A program made the position numbers and the translations under genes. DNA of 64,000 nucleotides, taken from contig NC_061127.1 in the NCBI RefSeq assembly GCF_905220365.1, positions 6,944,001 to 7,008,000 on the forward strand. Reading direction: 5' to 3'. Below are positions 48,221 to 59,504 of this stretch, piece by piece. This DNA is from Vanessa cardui. Taxonomy: Eukaryota; Arthropoda; Insecta; Lepidoptera; Nymphalidae. Under the pieces are notes generated by a model that had not been told where the DNA came from, made no database searches, and saw only the letters and a list, made by a program, of their open reading frames with translations. Position 1 is the stretch's first letter. Each line of letters opens with the position of its first letter.

Positions 48221-48370
48221 CTGTTGCGGAAAACATTTTTAGGAAACTTGTATTTTTTGAATAAAAAGCTCTAATGTTTGTACGACCATATATCCATCAA
48301 TTCGCTTTGTGGAATAATCTGCAAACCTTCTTGAGAGGGAAAACCGTTAGAGAGCAGTGGTCCATTTACA
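48221..48370 (+). mobile_element. Degenerate Metulj-like SINE, 3' half
   Basis: 'gcggaaaacatttttaggaa', 'atccatcaattcgctttgtg', 'ggaataatctgcaaaccttc' and 'gagcagtggtccatttaca' are in family order. Confidence 0.5.
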
Positions 48371-48972
48371 TCCCATTTTTTTTAAATTTATTTTTAAGTC
48401 TAAATATAAGTAGGTCATGTTTTATAATTATTATAAATTGTAACAGTCTATATTAATTATAGGTGTATACATTTTTGTATTTGACTGTTTATCCTTACAT
48501 CTGTCTGTAAGACTTTCACAGCGAATCCACTGCATCGAATTTGATTGAACCTACATCCTACGCAATTCCCCTAACACGGACAAATTCACGAAAACTATTG
48601 TTCATGATATGAGACACATATTTCTAAGTCACTTTTATTTTTAATAGGATAACGAAACGAATGAGTTTCTCGATTGTTATCGGTCCTCTAGCCAAATATA
48701 TTACAATTGTTAAGAGTATATGACACTTTATACATTGCTAATGAGTGGCTGATGTTGGTTCTAATTATGTTATATCCCTTGAGTCCCTGCAATGATATTC
48801 TGGGCTTAGTTAAACGCATCCGTCATAAATATTTACTTTATACTAATTGCATTTACGGTATTTGTTTGACAAATGCAGTTGCCATTAATAGATGTCTTTG
48901 TTGGAGGTTTTGCTTGTTTCAGCTCGAATTATAGGATCCAGTAAACATTAAAAAGATTCAGCTTTGATATTG
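48371..48972. other. AT-rich spacer with a possible old Helitron remnant
   Basis: 'catctgtctgtaagactttc' and 'gaatttgattgaacc' near 48500-48560 resemble a decayed Lep1 5' region, but the match is weak. No gene. Confidence 0.3.
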
Positions 48973-49062
48973 AAAAATATAGATTAGATATCTATCAGGA
49001 GCAGAGATGGATAGAACAAAAATATAGATTAGATATCTACCAGGAGCCGAGATGGATAGAAC
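48973..49062. repeat. 45-bp tandem duplication overlapping a SINE head
   Basis: 48973-49017 and 49018-49062 are direct copies with two mismatches, ending in 'gagatggatagaac', the A-box end of the SINE that follows. Confidence 0.9.
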
Positions 49063-49275
49063 ACATGCATCTTAATTGGTGAATGCTGTTTCAAACACAG
49101 GCAAACACCACTAAACTTCCATGTGCTTAATTGGTGTTAATAATTCATCTCTATTTTGGTGGTAAATGAATACATCGTGTTGAAAAAGTGTGTATTATTT
49201 CAATGAAACGATATTACATGTGTAAAAACCAACAGGAATTGGAGCAGTGTGGTGGAATCAGCTCGAAGCTTCCTT

Positions 49276-49308
<33 letters not shown>

Positions 49309-49318
49309 GAGGATTTAG
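49040..49318 (+). mobile_element. Metulj-like SINE with an internal (AG)n expansion
   Basis: Head 'agccgagatggatagaacac', 'catgtgcttaattggtgtta', 'ataattcatctc', 'ggaattggagcagtgtggtg', then a pure AG run (49276-49303) where the family has 'gggagaggagg'. Confidence 0.75.
49276..49303. repeat. (AG)n microsatellite inside the SINE
   Basis: About 13 uninterrupted AG/GA units at the position of the family's purine-rich motif. Confidence 0.9.
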
Positions 49319-49521
49319 ACATGGACAATTTTATTGGCGGTTACGCTAAAACTTATAGAGGTTTGAGAGGTTTAACGAGGAAACTTCCCAGAATTAATAC
49401 TGTATCATAAATTAATTACTGAAACACAATGAGATGTTTTTTTTTATGAAAATTGTCAAACCTAACCTATCCTTTGGAACAAATTGGATGGAATATGATG
49501 TGGTAATTATTGTGTAAGATT

Positions 49522-49811
49522 CTTTTTTATGGCATAGGTTGGCGGACGAGCATATAGGCCACCTGATGATAAGTGGTCACCATCACCCATAGACAATGAC
49601 GCTGTAAGAAACATTAACTATTCCTGTCTATTGTCAATGTGCCACCAACGTTGGGAACTAAGATGTTATATCCCTTGTGCCCGTAGTTACACTGGCTCAC
49701 TAACCCTTCAAACCGGAACACAACAATACTAAGTACTGTTATTTAGCGGTAAAATAACTGATGAGTGGTAAATACCCAGACGGGCTTGCACAAAGCCCTA
49801 CCACCAAGTAA
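49522..49811 (-). repeat. Family R repeat, complete, reverse orientation
   Basis: Reads the reverse complement of 43276-43566 end to end, from 'ggcggacgagcatataggcc' to 'gacgggcttgcacaaagccc' and 'taccaccaagtaaa'. Confidence 0.85.
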
Positions 49812-50462
49812 AGCTCGTTGAACTTTATTACTTATAATAAATGATAATATGTTTAAAGTGACGGAAATAGTATTACATAAATACTTTATAGTTGTATATC
49901 GATCGGTTCATAAGTGAATAGGAAATATAGTGACCGACGAGATAACGATGGTTAACGATTCGGTTTCTACGACGCCTTTCACTAGCCTCCATGATAAACT
50001 CGCTCAGGATCAAACAAGTGTAAGTGCAATGCAAGTGTCACTAACGTATTACGTTCTATTAAATATATATTTTAAAATTACTTGAAAACACTACTCATTT
50101 TCTATTATTACTATTAAAATATTGTGATTATTTTATTCATATGTTTAATAATTAAACCGTGTATTATGAAATTAATTAAATGATTGTGTTTAATTTAAAT
50201 TTATAACATCGTTAATTAATCATATTTATACAAAACTGTATAATATTTAATCACTAATGAATTAGACGAGGCTCAAAGGCAAATTACGACGAAACAAATA
50301 CTAAATTAAATAAAATTTGAGCATGGTCAATGGACATATCGATTACGTAATGGGAGCTTGGTTACATGTAGATTATATAAAGGTTGATTTCGTAAACTTT
50401 TTCCTTTTTTTCAATGTATAACATAGATGTTGTATTCATGTTATATGAGTAAAAGACGTAGC
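49812..50462. other. AT-rich spacer
   Basis: A mixed-composition stretch at about 49920-50030 is unassigned. No gene. Confidence 0.45.
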
Positions 50463-50474
50463 TATTACTAATGA

Positions 50475-50592
50475 GCTGACCAACCCGCAATGCAACAGCG
50501 TGGTGGAATATGTTCCAAACCCTCTCCTTAATGGAAGAGGAGGCTTTATCCCAGTAGTGGGAAATTTACAGGCTGTTACTTTACTTTACTTT
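50475..50592 (+). mobile_element. 5'-truncated Metulj-like SINE with perfect 12-bp target duplication
   Basis: Starts inside the family ('ccaacccgcaatgcaacagc'), then 'gtggtggaatatgttccaaa', 'agtagtgggaaatttacagg' and a (TTACT)n tail. The flanks are exact direct repeats tattactaatga (50463-50474 and 50593-50604). Confidence 0.9.
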
Positions 50593-50604
50593 TATTACTA
50601 ATGA

Positions 50605-51759
50605 CTCTCCGGCAAATAAAACATTAATTTTGTTTAATAAATGCAAAATTACTTATAAATTAAATATATTCTAATTTTATCGTTATTTATTAAATCAGGT
50701 ACATTTAAACATAACTTATTTTTTCCATATAGCTTGTATTTGTATGTACCGTAACGTATAGGCAGAGTCTGCCAAAGTTTGAGCACGAACTAACTAAATA
50801 CTTAAGCAAATTATTGATGCTATGATTTTAACACTAGGTTCAGGTGAATTCGTGAGCGCTAATGGAATTTCCGCATCGGAAGTCAGAACATTGCGCGTGC
50901 ATGTCGGGACCGGATCAAGGTATCCCTGTTGTTACGATGCTGGAAATTAAATGCTGTATATGTATTATAATATATAGTGCCGATACTACGTTTTTATACT
51001 GACTAACCAGGATTAGGTGTTCCAGATTATACAATTATACAAATACACATAGTCGTCTCACATTTAATGGCTTACCTATTTGTCGAGGAATGCTCGTCAA
51101 CACACACACACACACTTTTAAATATATTAAACATACTTTTGGAGCTAGAAGTAGGAAGTAGGTTAACCTCTAAAGCAATTATCTTTAATTTAAAATAACA
51201 ATCAATCTACCACAATAGAAAAACATTTAGTCTACAACACAAATAACTAACCATCAATAATCACATTACACCGTAATAATTATATTTGCGATCTCAATGT
51301 GTCAACCACGAATTTCCCGCCTTTTTTTTTTAAAGGAAAGTTGTGTGCCCTGATGCAGATGTTGCTTGTTTATTCCAACAAGACATATTAAATAGCTCAT
51401 ACATTTTTTTTAATACGTCGTGCCAAATCTTGTTGTGAAATATAAAAAAATATAAAAACTCTTTTGGTGCTACTGACATAGTTTCAATAGTGTTTCTTTA
51501 TTTGTTTTAGTGCTGATGAATCTATGAACTCTTTTCTAACCAATATTTTATATATATATTTTTTTAATATATATTTTAATTAGCAAATGTAACCTTTAAG
51601 TCTTACACGTTAAGATACACATTTATAACGCGTGATGCAGGAAAGTCTGACGTTCCATGAATAGGTTGTACCTTTCGAGATGACACAAACCTTATTCAGT
51701 TATATATTTGGTTGTACAATGTACAGTATTTAAGAAAAACAATTATCTCGGTGGAGGCT
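50605..51759. other. AT-rich sequence with a small GC-richer block and a CA repeat
   Basis: Block at about 50850-50950 contains CpG and no ORF. Short (CA)n run at 51102-51115. Otherwise nothing recognised. Confidence 0.45.
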
Positions 51760-51992
51760 ACGTAAATCTATTCGACGGCTCGAACGGTTCCGTCTCCCAA
51801 TTCCAATATCGAGTCATCATCAAGCCGTTAATCAATTCCTCTCTCAACAATACCACCATTTGATGCCTCTGTACTGACGTCAGTCAATCATTTCCCGATT
51901 GCAATCAGCTGATTTCATACAATATACTTGACGTTTCTTAACAACTAACGAACGTTAAGCGAATAATACGAAATTAATTGATTAATTAAACA
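51760..51992. promoter_or_regulatory. Palindrome- and homeodomain-site-rich block, candidate enhancer
   Basis: Contains ACTGACGTCAGT (51873-51884, CREB/ATF-type, perfect palindrome) and AATCAGCTGATT (51903-51914, E-box palindrome), with TTAATCA and a run of overlapping ATTA sites (about 51973-51990). Less AT-rich than its surroundings and no ORF. Function inferred from motif density only. Confidence 0.35.
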
Positions 51993-52804
51993 TACGGTAA
52001 ATCATTTAGACATTGTGTTGTGACTTTTGACATATATGATTTTTAATATATAAATGTCTTCCTTGGGTAAGAACATTGAATTGTCAGTCCAAATCATATT
52101 CAAATTTATTGTACAGTCAGAGTTAAAAAAAGGTTCGTCACCTTAAAATCTATTTTCGTGTGCACCGTATGAGCGATAATCTGCTTTACCGATCGAGAAT
52201 GACATATTGCGTCGCAATAAGTCAAGTCTACCAAGTAAGTTTAATTTTAAATTCAGTTGTCAGTTTAGTGTTTTAGTTTCAAAAGGTACTAAGAGTTCAC
52301 GACTTGATAAAGGAATGAATATGAAAACTGACGAAGGTTCTCACTCTGACTGTACAATATATGTAATTGTTTATAAATATGTATTTTTTGTTCGTGTATT
52401 GCTTTTGTGTACGATTCAACAGTCACTTGGAATTGAGCACTCTGTATGCTACCCCAACCCTTATATTAATCGGATTAATTCCTAAAGGCACCTCACGCCT
52501 GAGAGGATTAGGGCGTGTATTTAAATCATTTTTGCATGTGGCATTTTGACGTTGAACCCCTAAAGTTACCTTTCACAGAGGATGTAATTGGACTCCTACA
52601 TTTTGTTATAAAATGGCTAATGAATATTTATTCACGTTATCTAAGCCGTATTTAATATAAAAATTCATCATTAAAGTGACTTTTCAGAATAATCCAAAGT
52701 TAATTATATGACCTTTGATGGTTTTTGTAGTGGAATAAGACAAAAAAAAAACAATAAACGTCAATAAATTGCATTTAGATGAGGCGATTGGTGAAATCCT
52801 TTTC
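51993..52804. other. AT-rich non-coding sequence
   Basis: A 92-codon frame at 52207-52485 crosses mixed sequence but is not recognisable. No repeats identified. Confidence 0.4.
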
Positions 52805-53060
52805 GGTATCGCTTGATTATGTAAATGCGAGATTGTTTCCAATCTGAACATATCGCAGGGAGCTCAAATAAAGATATCTCCATTCAGTCGGAATCAGTGC
52901 TCAGTGCTCTTGGTTTGCTTGATTTTAATCAAAAGTTTCGATTGGACTGCCAACCACTCGGGCGAGTGCAATCGAAGCGTGTGTTCCCCTCCCATAGCCT
53001 AGGAGGATAGGGTTTAATGGCTACAACCGAAATCTCTGTTTGCAGTCTAATACCTATTTG
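52805..53060. promoter_or_regulatory. GC-elevated block, possible regulatory element
   Basis: Mixed-composition sequence with a tandem 'cagtgctcagtgctc', a TGATTTTAATCA palindrome-like site (about 52919-52930), and TCF-like 'atcaaaag'. Frames on both strands cross it but no protein is recognisable. Confidence 0.25.
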
Positions 53061-53582
53061 TTCTCTCATAATTGTGAAAAGTTTCGACACAGTGTGACGT
53101 GCTGGAATCACTGAATTCATCTGTTTTCGGATGTGAAATTGTTACTCGTATCATTTAAAAAGACATGCATTCGAAGTATACCAATATGCCTATCAAGAAT
53201 TATTAGAATTGAACTGTCAACATAAATTTGTCGTATTTTATTCATGATATGACGTCAATACTGTCGCTATGTTTGTGCTTAGGAAACTACTATCTGTAAT
53301 TTATAAGATTCTTAGTGAACGTGTACTTTGAATGTCTTATACATATGTATATATGGGATAAATATTCACCTGATAGTCAATGTACATATATAACTATCTC
53401 ATTAATCAGATGTGCGATTTGTGCGTCCATAGTGGTTCCAAATTTTACGTTGTTCCGCGATGCAAAACAAACCAAAGTGAACAAAAAAACATACTCATTT
53501 TTTATAATATATGTTATTTAAAACCAGGTTACCTCAAAGGGATATTTATTAACTTCCCAAAATCTGACGTTTCCGTTCCATT

Positions 53583-53608
53583 ACAATAACAAACGCGGTT
53601 TGTATTGT
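53583..53608. other. Imperfect palindrome around GCG
   Basis: acaataacaaac-GCG-gtttgtattgt: 11 paired bases with one bulged A, centred on GCG. Confidence 0.7.
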
Positions 53609-53774
53609 GGACGAGACCGAGCGTTTGTAATGAAAAGTGAAGGTAAATCTCCTCGGATCCATGGTTAAGTGAAATAAAAATATAAATTGCTCTCAAAGTG
53701 GGATAGCCGCTCAAATTAAGCACCTGAATAAATTGTGTGATAATCTGTAGCCGTCTTATAATGCTTTATTTTAG

Positions 53775-53820
53775 GGAGCCGCTGGCGACGAAGGCGTGCA
53801 GAGAAGAATAAACGAATAAG
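53775..53820 (+). other. Possible small exon after a splice-acceptor-like tract
   Basis: 'gctttattttag' directly precedes an abruptly GC-rich 40 nt (ggagccgctggcgacgaagg...), followed by AATAAA. All three frames stop within about 60 nt. It could be a terminal exon or chance. No product recognised. Confidence 0.15.
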
Positions 53821-55234
53821 ATAATGATTACTCTCATTTCATTTACTTCGCTTGATCCTAGTAATTGAGAAAATTGGGTCGCATCCGAGATAAGACCATT
53901 CAGTTCTGGGTTGTCTCATTAAGTACCTTTAAAAGCGTTTATTGCTTTTACCACCTGAGGGTGTGAAATAGACCGTGACCAGCAAACATAAGGTGCAGAA
54001 ATTGGTTTCAGAAGCTAAATTAGTGTTGAAGCAAACTTTCTAATTGCTATAACAGTTCCAATGTCAATGTTGCCGGTGATACACGTGTTTATTATTAGTC
54101 GAGAAGTTATTGTTGGATGTAATTTTATCAAACGCCTCATTCGAAATAGACAATACATTAAAAATATTCCTTGATTTAATTACTTAAGGATATAAAATTT
54201 CGTTGAATGAAAAAAAAAAATGGATGATCAAAATTACTAATTGGTTTTATTACAGAGAGATAACTGAGAGTTTGCGTTAAAATCTTGTGTTTTTGGAGCC
54301 GACGGTGGTTTTAATTTATTTCTTTCTCCGTTGCTATCATAATGGACAAAACATTAGCTCGGCCTACTTCGGGTGAAAGCTTTCAGGGTTTTTTTGACTC
54401 ATCTTTGTTAATATTCCCTAGTAAGTGCAGCGTTCGTTTATTTACGTCGAAAATAATGTTCTAAATTTTATTAAAATTCTATTTATTTTGTGTAGTATTT
54501 ATTTTATATAAATATAATTTCATTTTTAGATTCGAATTGAACTCTCAATTAGGCGCTAAAATTGGAAACCAAAGGGTTGTCGAAACATTTTAATAAAATT
54601 TCAAATGAATTTTGTGGTTATTTGATTTGAAACCGCAACAATTCTATCCGAATTAAATGTTATAAGCTTTTTTTATTCTTCCTATTAACTTTCTATATAT
54701 AATTTTAATTAAATAAACAATATCAATAAAATCAATTAATAATACTGAAATAAGTTTTCATTAATAGACGATATTTTTAGTCACGTTATGTTTCATATGA
54801 ACTTACTAAACTCAATTATATATACCCGAAATCATTGAATGTAAATGATTATAAAAGGTCTAATTGAAATTCAAGAAACACACACATTGTGACATTTTAA
54901 AATTAGCAACAAAGTTCTTTAAGTATTAAGAAAGTTGACAAGTTACGAATGTCATCTCAATTTAATTTAAATACAAAGTACCGGAATGAGTGACAGCAGA
55001 CAATGATATAAATTTAATTAAATTATTATTTGCATCACTTCATCGGTAAAGGAAATTATTATAACAAAAGGGTAAAATGAATTGAGTTATAAATTATTGT
55101 TCAACGAAGAACTGTTATTTTATATTATAAAGAATGTTATTTTTGTACTTATTATTTCGGACAGTGGAAAGTATTTGCATCTGTTCTTAATTACAATTTT
55201 TTATTTAAGTTTGTTCTCTTCTATTGAAGGTAGA
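53821..55234. other. Non-coding sequence
   Basis: About 53870-54020 is less AT-rich and could be regulatory (contains TTTATTG and a CACCTG E-box). The rest is AT-rich. No gene. Confidence 0.4.
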
Positions 55235-55500
55235 ATATATTTTGATCACTTGTCACGTCAACGTTGTGACGTCGCGATCACCGTGCCGTGTAATGTTGTT
55301 ACCGTGTGTCAAACGCGCGTCCATTAAAAGCGCGGCAACGCGCAGGAATATATATGGGTTGATGGTTGATATAAGCGTGGTTACACGAACACGACCGAAA
55401 AACGATGCAGCACGACGAATCCTATTTGACCACTGACATCATAAAGGCATGAACATTACCGCGAAATGTCAGAACTCTACTAGAGAAACGCAGTGTAATG
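55235..55500. promoter_or_regulatory. CpG-rich block with CRE-like and CAACGTTG palindromes
   Basis: Contains CAACGTTG and GTGACGTCGCG (about 55257-55277) and repeated 'gcgcg'. CG dinucleotides are far denser than in the flanks. Overlapping short frames are probably shadows. Candidate promoter or enhancer. Confidence 0.3.
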
Positions 55501-55907
55501 TGGTGATGTCAGTATTAGAAACACTCAAATAAAAAGAGAAAATAATTGTATTATGAAGGTTTAAAGTCTCAGTAGTACGGGTCGTATACTCTGAGTCTGG
55601 CGATGGGTAGGATGTAGATTTTATTTAATTTACGTAACGCGAACCTCTTATAAAGATGCTCTGGAATGCGAACAATAATAGGGCTAATTGAAATTTATTA
55701 TTTTTCTTATATAATATCTTGAATTTCATGCTTTGATTAAACTGCCTAAAATGCGTTGAATAAAAAAAGTTTATAAATATCACGCCTAAAGGCTGACACA
55801 AAGTGAAAATTAATTAAAACACAAAGCTTTTTCAGACTAACATAAATACAAACAAAAACAATTCCTTCGGAAATGTTTCATCCTCTTAGAAATCCGCAAA
55901 AGTTTCT

Positions 55908-56000
55908 TTTACCAGTCCGCACTCGAGTAGCGTAGTTGAATAAGTCAAACCTTCTCTTCAACAGGTTAGGAAGCATTAACCCATCATTGGGATATTTAAA
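55908..56000 (+). mobile_element. Degenerate Metulj-like SINE, 3' end
   Basis: 'gtagcgtagttgaataagtc', 'aaaccttctcttcaacaggt', and 'cccatcattgggatatttaa' are the decayed last third of the family. Confidence 0.5.
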
Positions 56001-56584
56001 GGAAAAGGAATAGGAGTCTTAATGTATTTTGTTGCAATGGGAATCATTTAAAAAATGTAAAAAGTAGGTTCATTCAAATCAGCTTTCTCCTTTATTGTGC
56101 ATGTTATAGCTGCATAATGTCAATAATATGGGTCCATATGACCACAAAACGGGTTCGATCAACCTTGTGAAGTGAAAGTTCGATAACAGTGAAACCTTCA
56201 AAAATGCAGCCCTACTACTTTTCTAATAACGAGATGCATAACCATATGTGACATTCGAGTTTAACCCGACGGACACAACACATGATTATAATCTATTAGG
56301 ACTACGGCGTGTATGTTAATGGGAACCGCTTTCACGCCGTTCGTCTTATGCGGCATAGCAGGGGTCTATTTTCCAACAGCTTTACGTAAAAGGTTAAAAA
56401 ACTTTACGAGACTCTACGTGTTTTTGAGTTCATGTTTTATATGTGTTTTGAATATTATTATGATTTTATTTCGAATCCGATAAAGGAACCATTCCTTTAA
56501 GACACGTGAATTTCAATTAAAGAATGCGAAATGTTTTGAATGCGTTCATACCCTGGCATGCGTCATTGAATTTTTATAAATTTA
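56001..56584. other. Non-coding sequence
   Basis: A less AT-rich part at about 56250-56360 is unassigned. Confidence 0.4.
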
Positions 56585-56725
56585 TTTTGTGTTTATAATT
56601 ATTATTTCATTTTTGATAGTTGCGAAAAATTTCGTAAGGCAACCTGCACGTGTCGGTATTTTTTCCACATGAATTTGCGAATATCATGTGGAACCCATCC
56701 TCTTAAAAGTAGAGTTAATAGTTCA
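56585..56725 (+). mobile_element. Degenerate Metulj-like SINE, middle part
   Basis: 'tttgtgtttataattattat', 'tttcgtaaggcaacctgcac', 'ttttccacatgaatttgc' and 'cccatcctcttaaaag' follow the family order. Confidence 0.4.
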
Positions 56726-57300
56726 AATTTCAAGCGACAAATTTGTTCAAAGTAGCTAAGTACTCTGAAAATTACATACAGTTACAAGAGTAGAAATAGA
56801 AAATACTAGGTTAAATTATCATATGAGCAGAATTCTCTTGAGGAATAAGTAATTGGATAAGTTTATGCAAGATGAGTCGACGCATGAGCAAAAAGTCCCT
56901 CAGAGGCAATGTTATCACATATTCTCGTAATATATTCGCAATAATTTTACGTCCCCACCTCAGGCGAGCTGTAAAGCATGGGTGACAGTTTTACTGGTGG
57001 TATGCGCAAGAAATAAAACTTGCTCGAATCCACGGATGTTCCACGCCTTAACGCTCCGTTTTTAATACTCGTTTTATGATTGTTCCGAGAAAAAGATTTT
57101 GTGAAAATACCTTGCCTTGAGCCCGGTAAAACTGTATTTATAGGCAATGATTTTTTATCATGACATGTATTATTATACTGAACAAAAATGTGCCCTAAGA
57201 GTGGAATTATTTATTTATTATTGTGTGGGATAATATGTATAGCAATTGCGTTGAAGTATAACGATCACACATAGAATATTAATTTATTTATATATTGTGT

Positions 57301-57320
57301 CAAAATATTTAAATATTTTG
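57301..57320. other. Perfect 20-bp AT-rich palindrome
   Basis: caaaatattt followed by its exact reverse complement. Less surprising in AT-rich DNA but uninterrupted. Confidence 0.8.
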
Positions 57321-57589
57321 TTTGAAAGAAAAATATGTATGTATACCTACAAAGAGAGGGAAAGAGTTTGTAAGTAGATAATAAAAAGTGTTCCTAGATA
57401 AATATCTATCTTTTTATAATGCAAGAGATAATATTGTCTCAATAAATTCATAAGATCCGATGAGACAGCAGATTCGACCGGGATGAGAAAGAGCTGAATC
57501 ACGGTTTACGTAATTTTCAGGCAAAGGACTGAAAATATTTTACAATATATCCAAATAACAAAAAAAAAACAAACAACATTGAAGTGCCT

Positions 57590-57902
57590 AGAGTCGAGAT
57601 GGCCCAGTGGTTAGAACGCGTGCATCTTAACCGATGATTGCGGGTTCAAACCCAGGCAAGCACCGCTGATTCATGTGCTTAATTTGTCTTTATAATTCAT
57701 CTCGTGCTCAGCGGTGAAGGAAAACATCGTGAGGAAACCTGCATGTGACAAATTTCATAGAAATTCTGCCACATGTGTATTCCACCAACCCGCATTGGAA
57801 CAGCGTGGTGGAATATGTTCCAAACCTTCCCCTCAAAGTGAGAGGAGGTCTTTAGCCCATCAGTGGGAATTTACAGGCTGTTGTTGAAAAAAAAAAAAAT
57901 TT
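57590..57902 (+). mobile_element. Metulj-like SINE, full length, near consensus
   Basis: Best copy in the window: A-box TGGCCCAGTGG (57600-57610), B-box-like GGTTCAAACCC (57643-57653), complete body, ending (TTG)n plus a 13-A tail. Flanked by the 8-bp direct repeat aagtgcct (57582-57589 and 57903-57910), a target-site duplication. tRNA-derived, transcribed by Pol III, moved by a LINE in trans. Confidence 0.95.
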
Positions 57903-57954
57903 AAGTGCCTGGCTTGAGGATCGTACCCAACACTAGAAGATATCCATTCATTAT

Positions 57955-58200
57955 TATAAGCTATAATTATCAACAACAAAATCAAAATAAACACTATTCA
58001 AGTCTGTGGACACTTCTGAATCGTCATTTAACAATTAAGTGAAGCTACCACCGGTTCGGAAAGTAGATTCTACCGAGAAGAACCGGCAAGAAACTCAGTA
58101 CGGAGAGACTCTTTTTCATGTTTTACTCTTTTTCAACATTTAAAAAATACAAAATCATGTTGGTTAATACAATAATTTAAATTAATATTAATATTATACA
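57955..58200 (-). mobile_element. 3' end of a lepidopteran LINE-type repeat, reverse orientation
   Basis: A/C-rich tail 'caacaacaaaatcaaaataa' followed by 'gctaccaccggttcggaaag', 'tagattctaccgagaagaac' and 'cggcaagaaactcagtacgg', a very common lepidopteran repeat. The tail at the left edge implies minus orientation. Class (CR1/Jockey-type 3' end) is from general familiarity, not proven here. Confidence 0.5.
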
Positions 58201-58738
58201 TTCATACTTCTATACCTATTATTGTTATGAATATGAAGGAAGCGTGAACCTCAAGAAAAAAAATAGGCCTGAAACTTGATGGCAACCCCTAAAAAGCGAA
58301 CGAAACCGCGTTTGGCAGCCATCCGCTTATATAATATCAGAATAGTTTTTAAATATACCCATCTGTCACATAAAATAACTTAATGGAAAGTATAATATTA
58401 AAGTTATTAAAATTTACTTCACTAAGTGGTCTTTAAATATAAAACGCACATTTCACCGAAAACCTCTTAAGTACTTTATAAAAATAAACATGTAAAATTT
58501 TTAAGCACCGACATCAAGAAAGTTTTCAAGCGCAGCCATTAAGAAGAGATGGTTAGTTATATTGCTTGCAGTAAATTTATATCATGGCGCACATATTGCA
58601 CCGTAAAGCCTACTCCAATTTCGACAGGGCTTAAGACAAATAAGTTTTGATATTGAATTGAAATTAAAAAAATTGATCGAGATGTTGTTGTCATCAATGG
58701 AAGTATTTAAGATGAATTTAATAGTAACATTATAATCA

Positions 58739-58960
58739 TCATTACATAGTATAAACAAAGCCACTTACAGTCTATCCCTATGTATGCTTAGATTTTTAAA
58801 ATTACGCAACGGATTTTGATGCAGTTTTTTTCAATAGATAGAGTGAATCGAGGGGAAGGTTGTTGTATAATACATCTTCAATACAGTAGAGAAACAAGAA
58901 AAAATCTGTATTATATTTAGTATCAGTATTGCACCTCTCCAAGCTGGGGCGAGTCGCTAG
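58739..58960 (+). mobile_element. Non-autonomous Helitron-like element (family Z)
   Basis: Starts TCATTACATAGTATAAAC after A (58738) and ends GGGCGAGTCGCTAG before T (58961), 222 bp, collinear with 5627-5889 ('gcaacggattttgatgcagt', 'aatagatagagtgaatcgag'). Confidence 0.75.
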
Positions 58961-59504
58961 TTAATTATGTATCAATAAAGAACAGATCTTATATAGAAGT
59001 GCAGTACTTAGAAAAGCTACAAGAATATAAGATGGTATCTGATATTTGTTTAGCTTATCACTTTCGATTGAAATCGGCTGTAGTTATAAGGGGTAGTTAA
59101 AACGCCTGATGTAACTTAATATGGAGGAATTAGTCGTGTCCTTTCCATTTTAGTAATATATTCCCTTGTAATTGTTCTTAAAAGCAACCCCTTCTATTAT
59201 TCGATGAAGTGTAAAGGGATGTAATTTATAGGGTAAGTCGGGGCCACTTGATTGTACGCAATAACTGGTGATAATGTTTGTTTAATTGCTCTTTCGTACC
59301 CGAAAATGGGTAATAAAATTAGTTTTATAACTACATTTTAGTACTAGTTTTTCACGATGATGTTAATATAAATTACGTTAATACAAAGAAAACAGTTCTT
59401 AGACTGCATTCTGGCGACATCAAGATCTATTTTTAATATATATTATGATGTTTTAGTGTGATTGTGTAATCAAGCTCAGATGAGCACCATTTAATTCGTT
59501 CATT
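58961..59504. other. AT-rich spacer
   Basis: Nothing recognised. Confidence 0.5.

Noticed and set aside
53715..53735. Reverse SINE fragment ('caaattaagcac')
   Set aside because: Only about 17 matching bases, without neighbouring family blocks.
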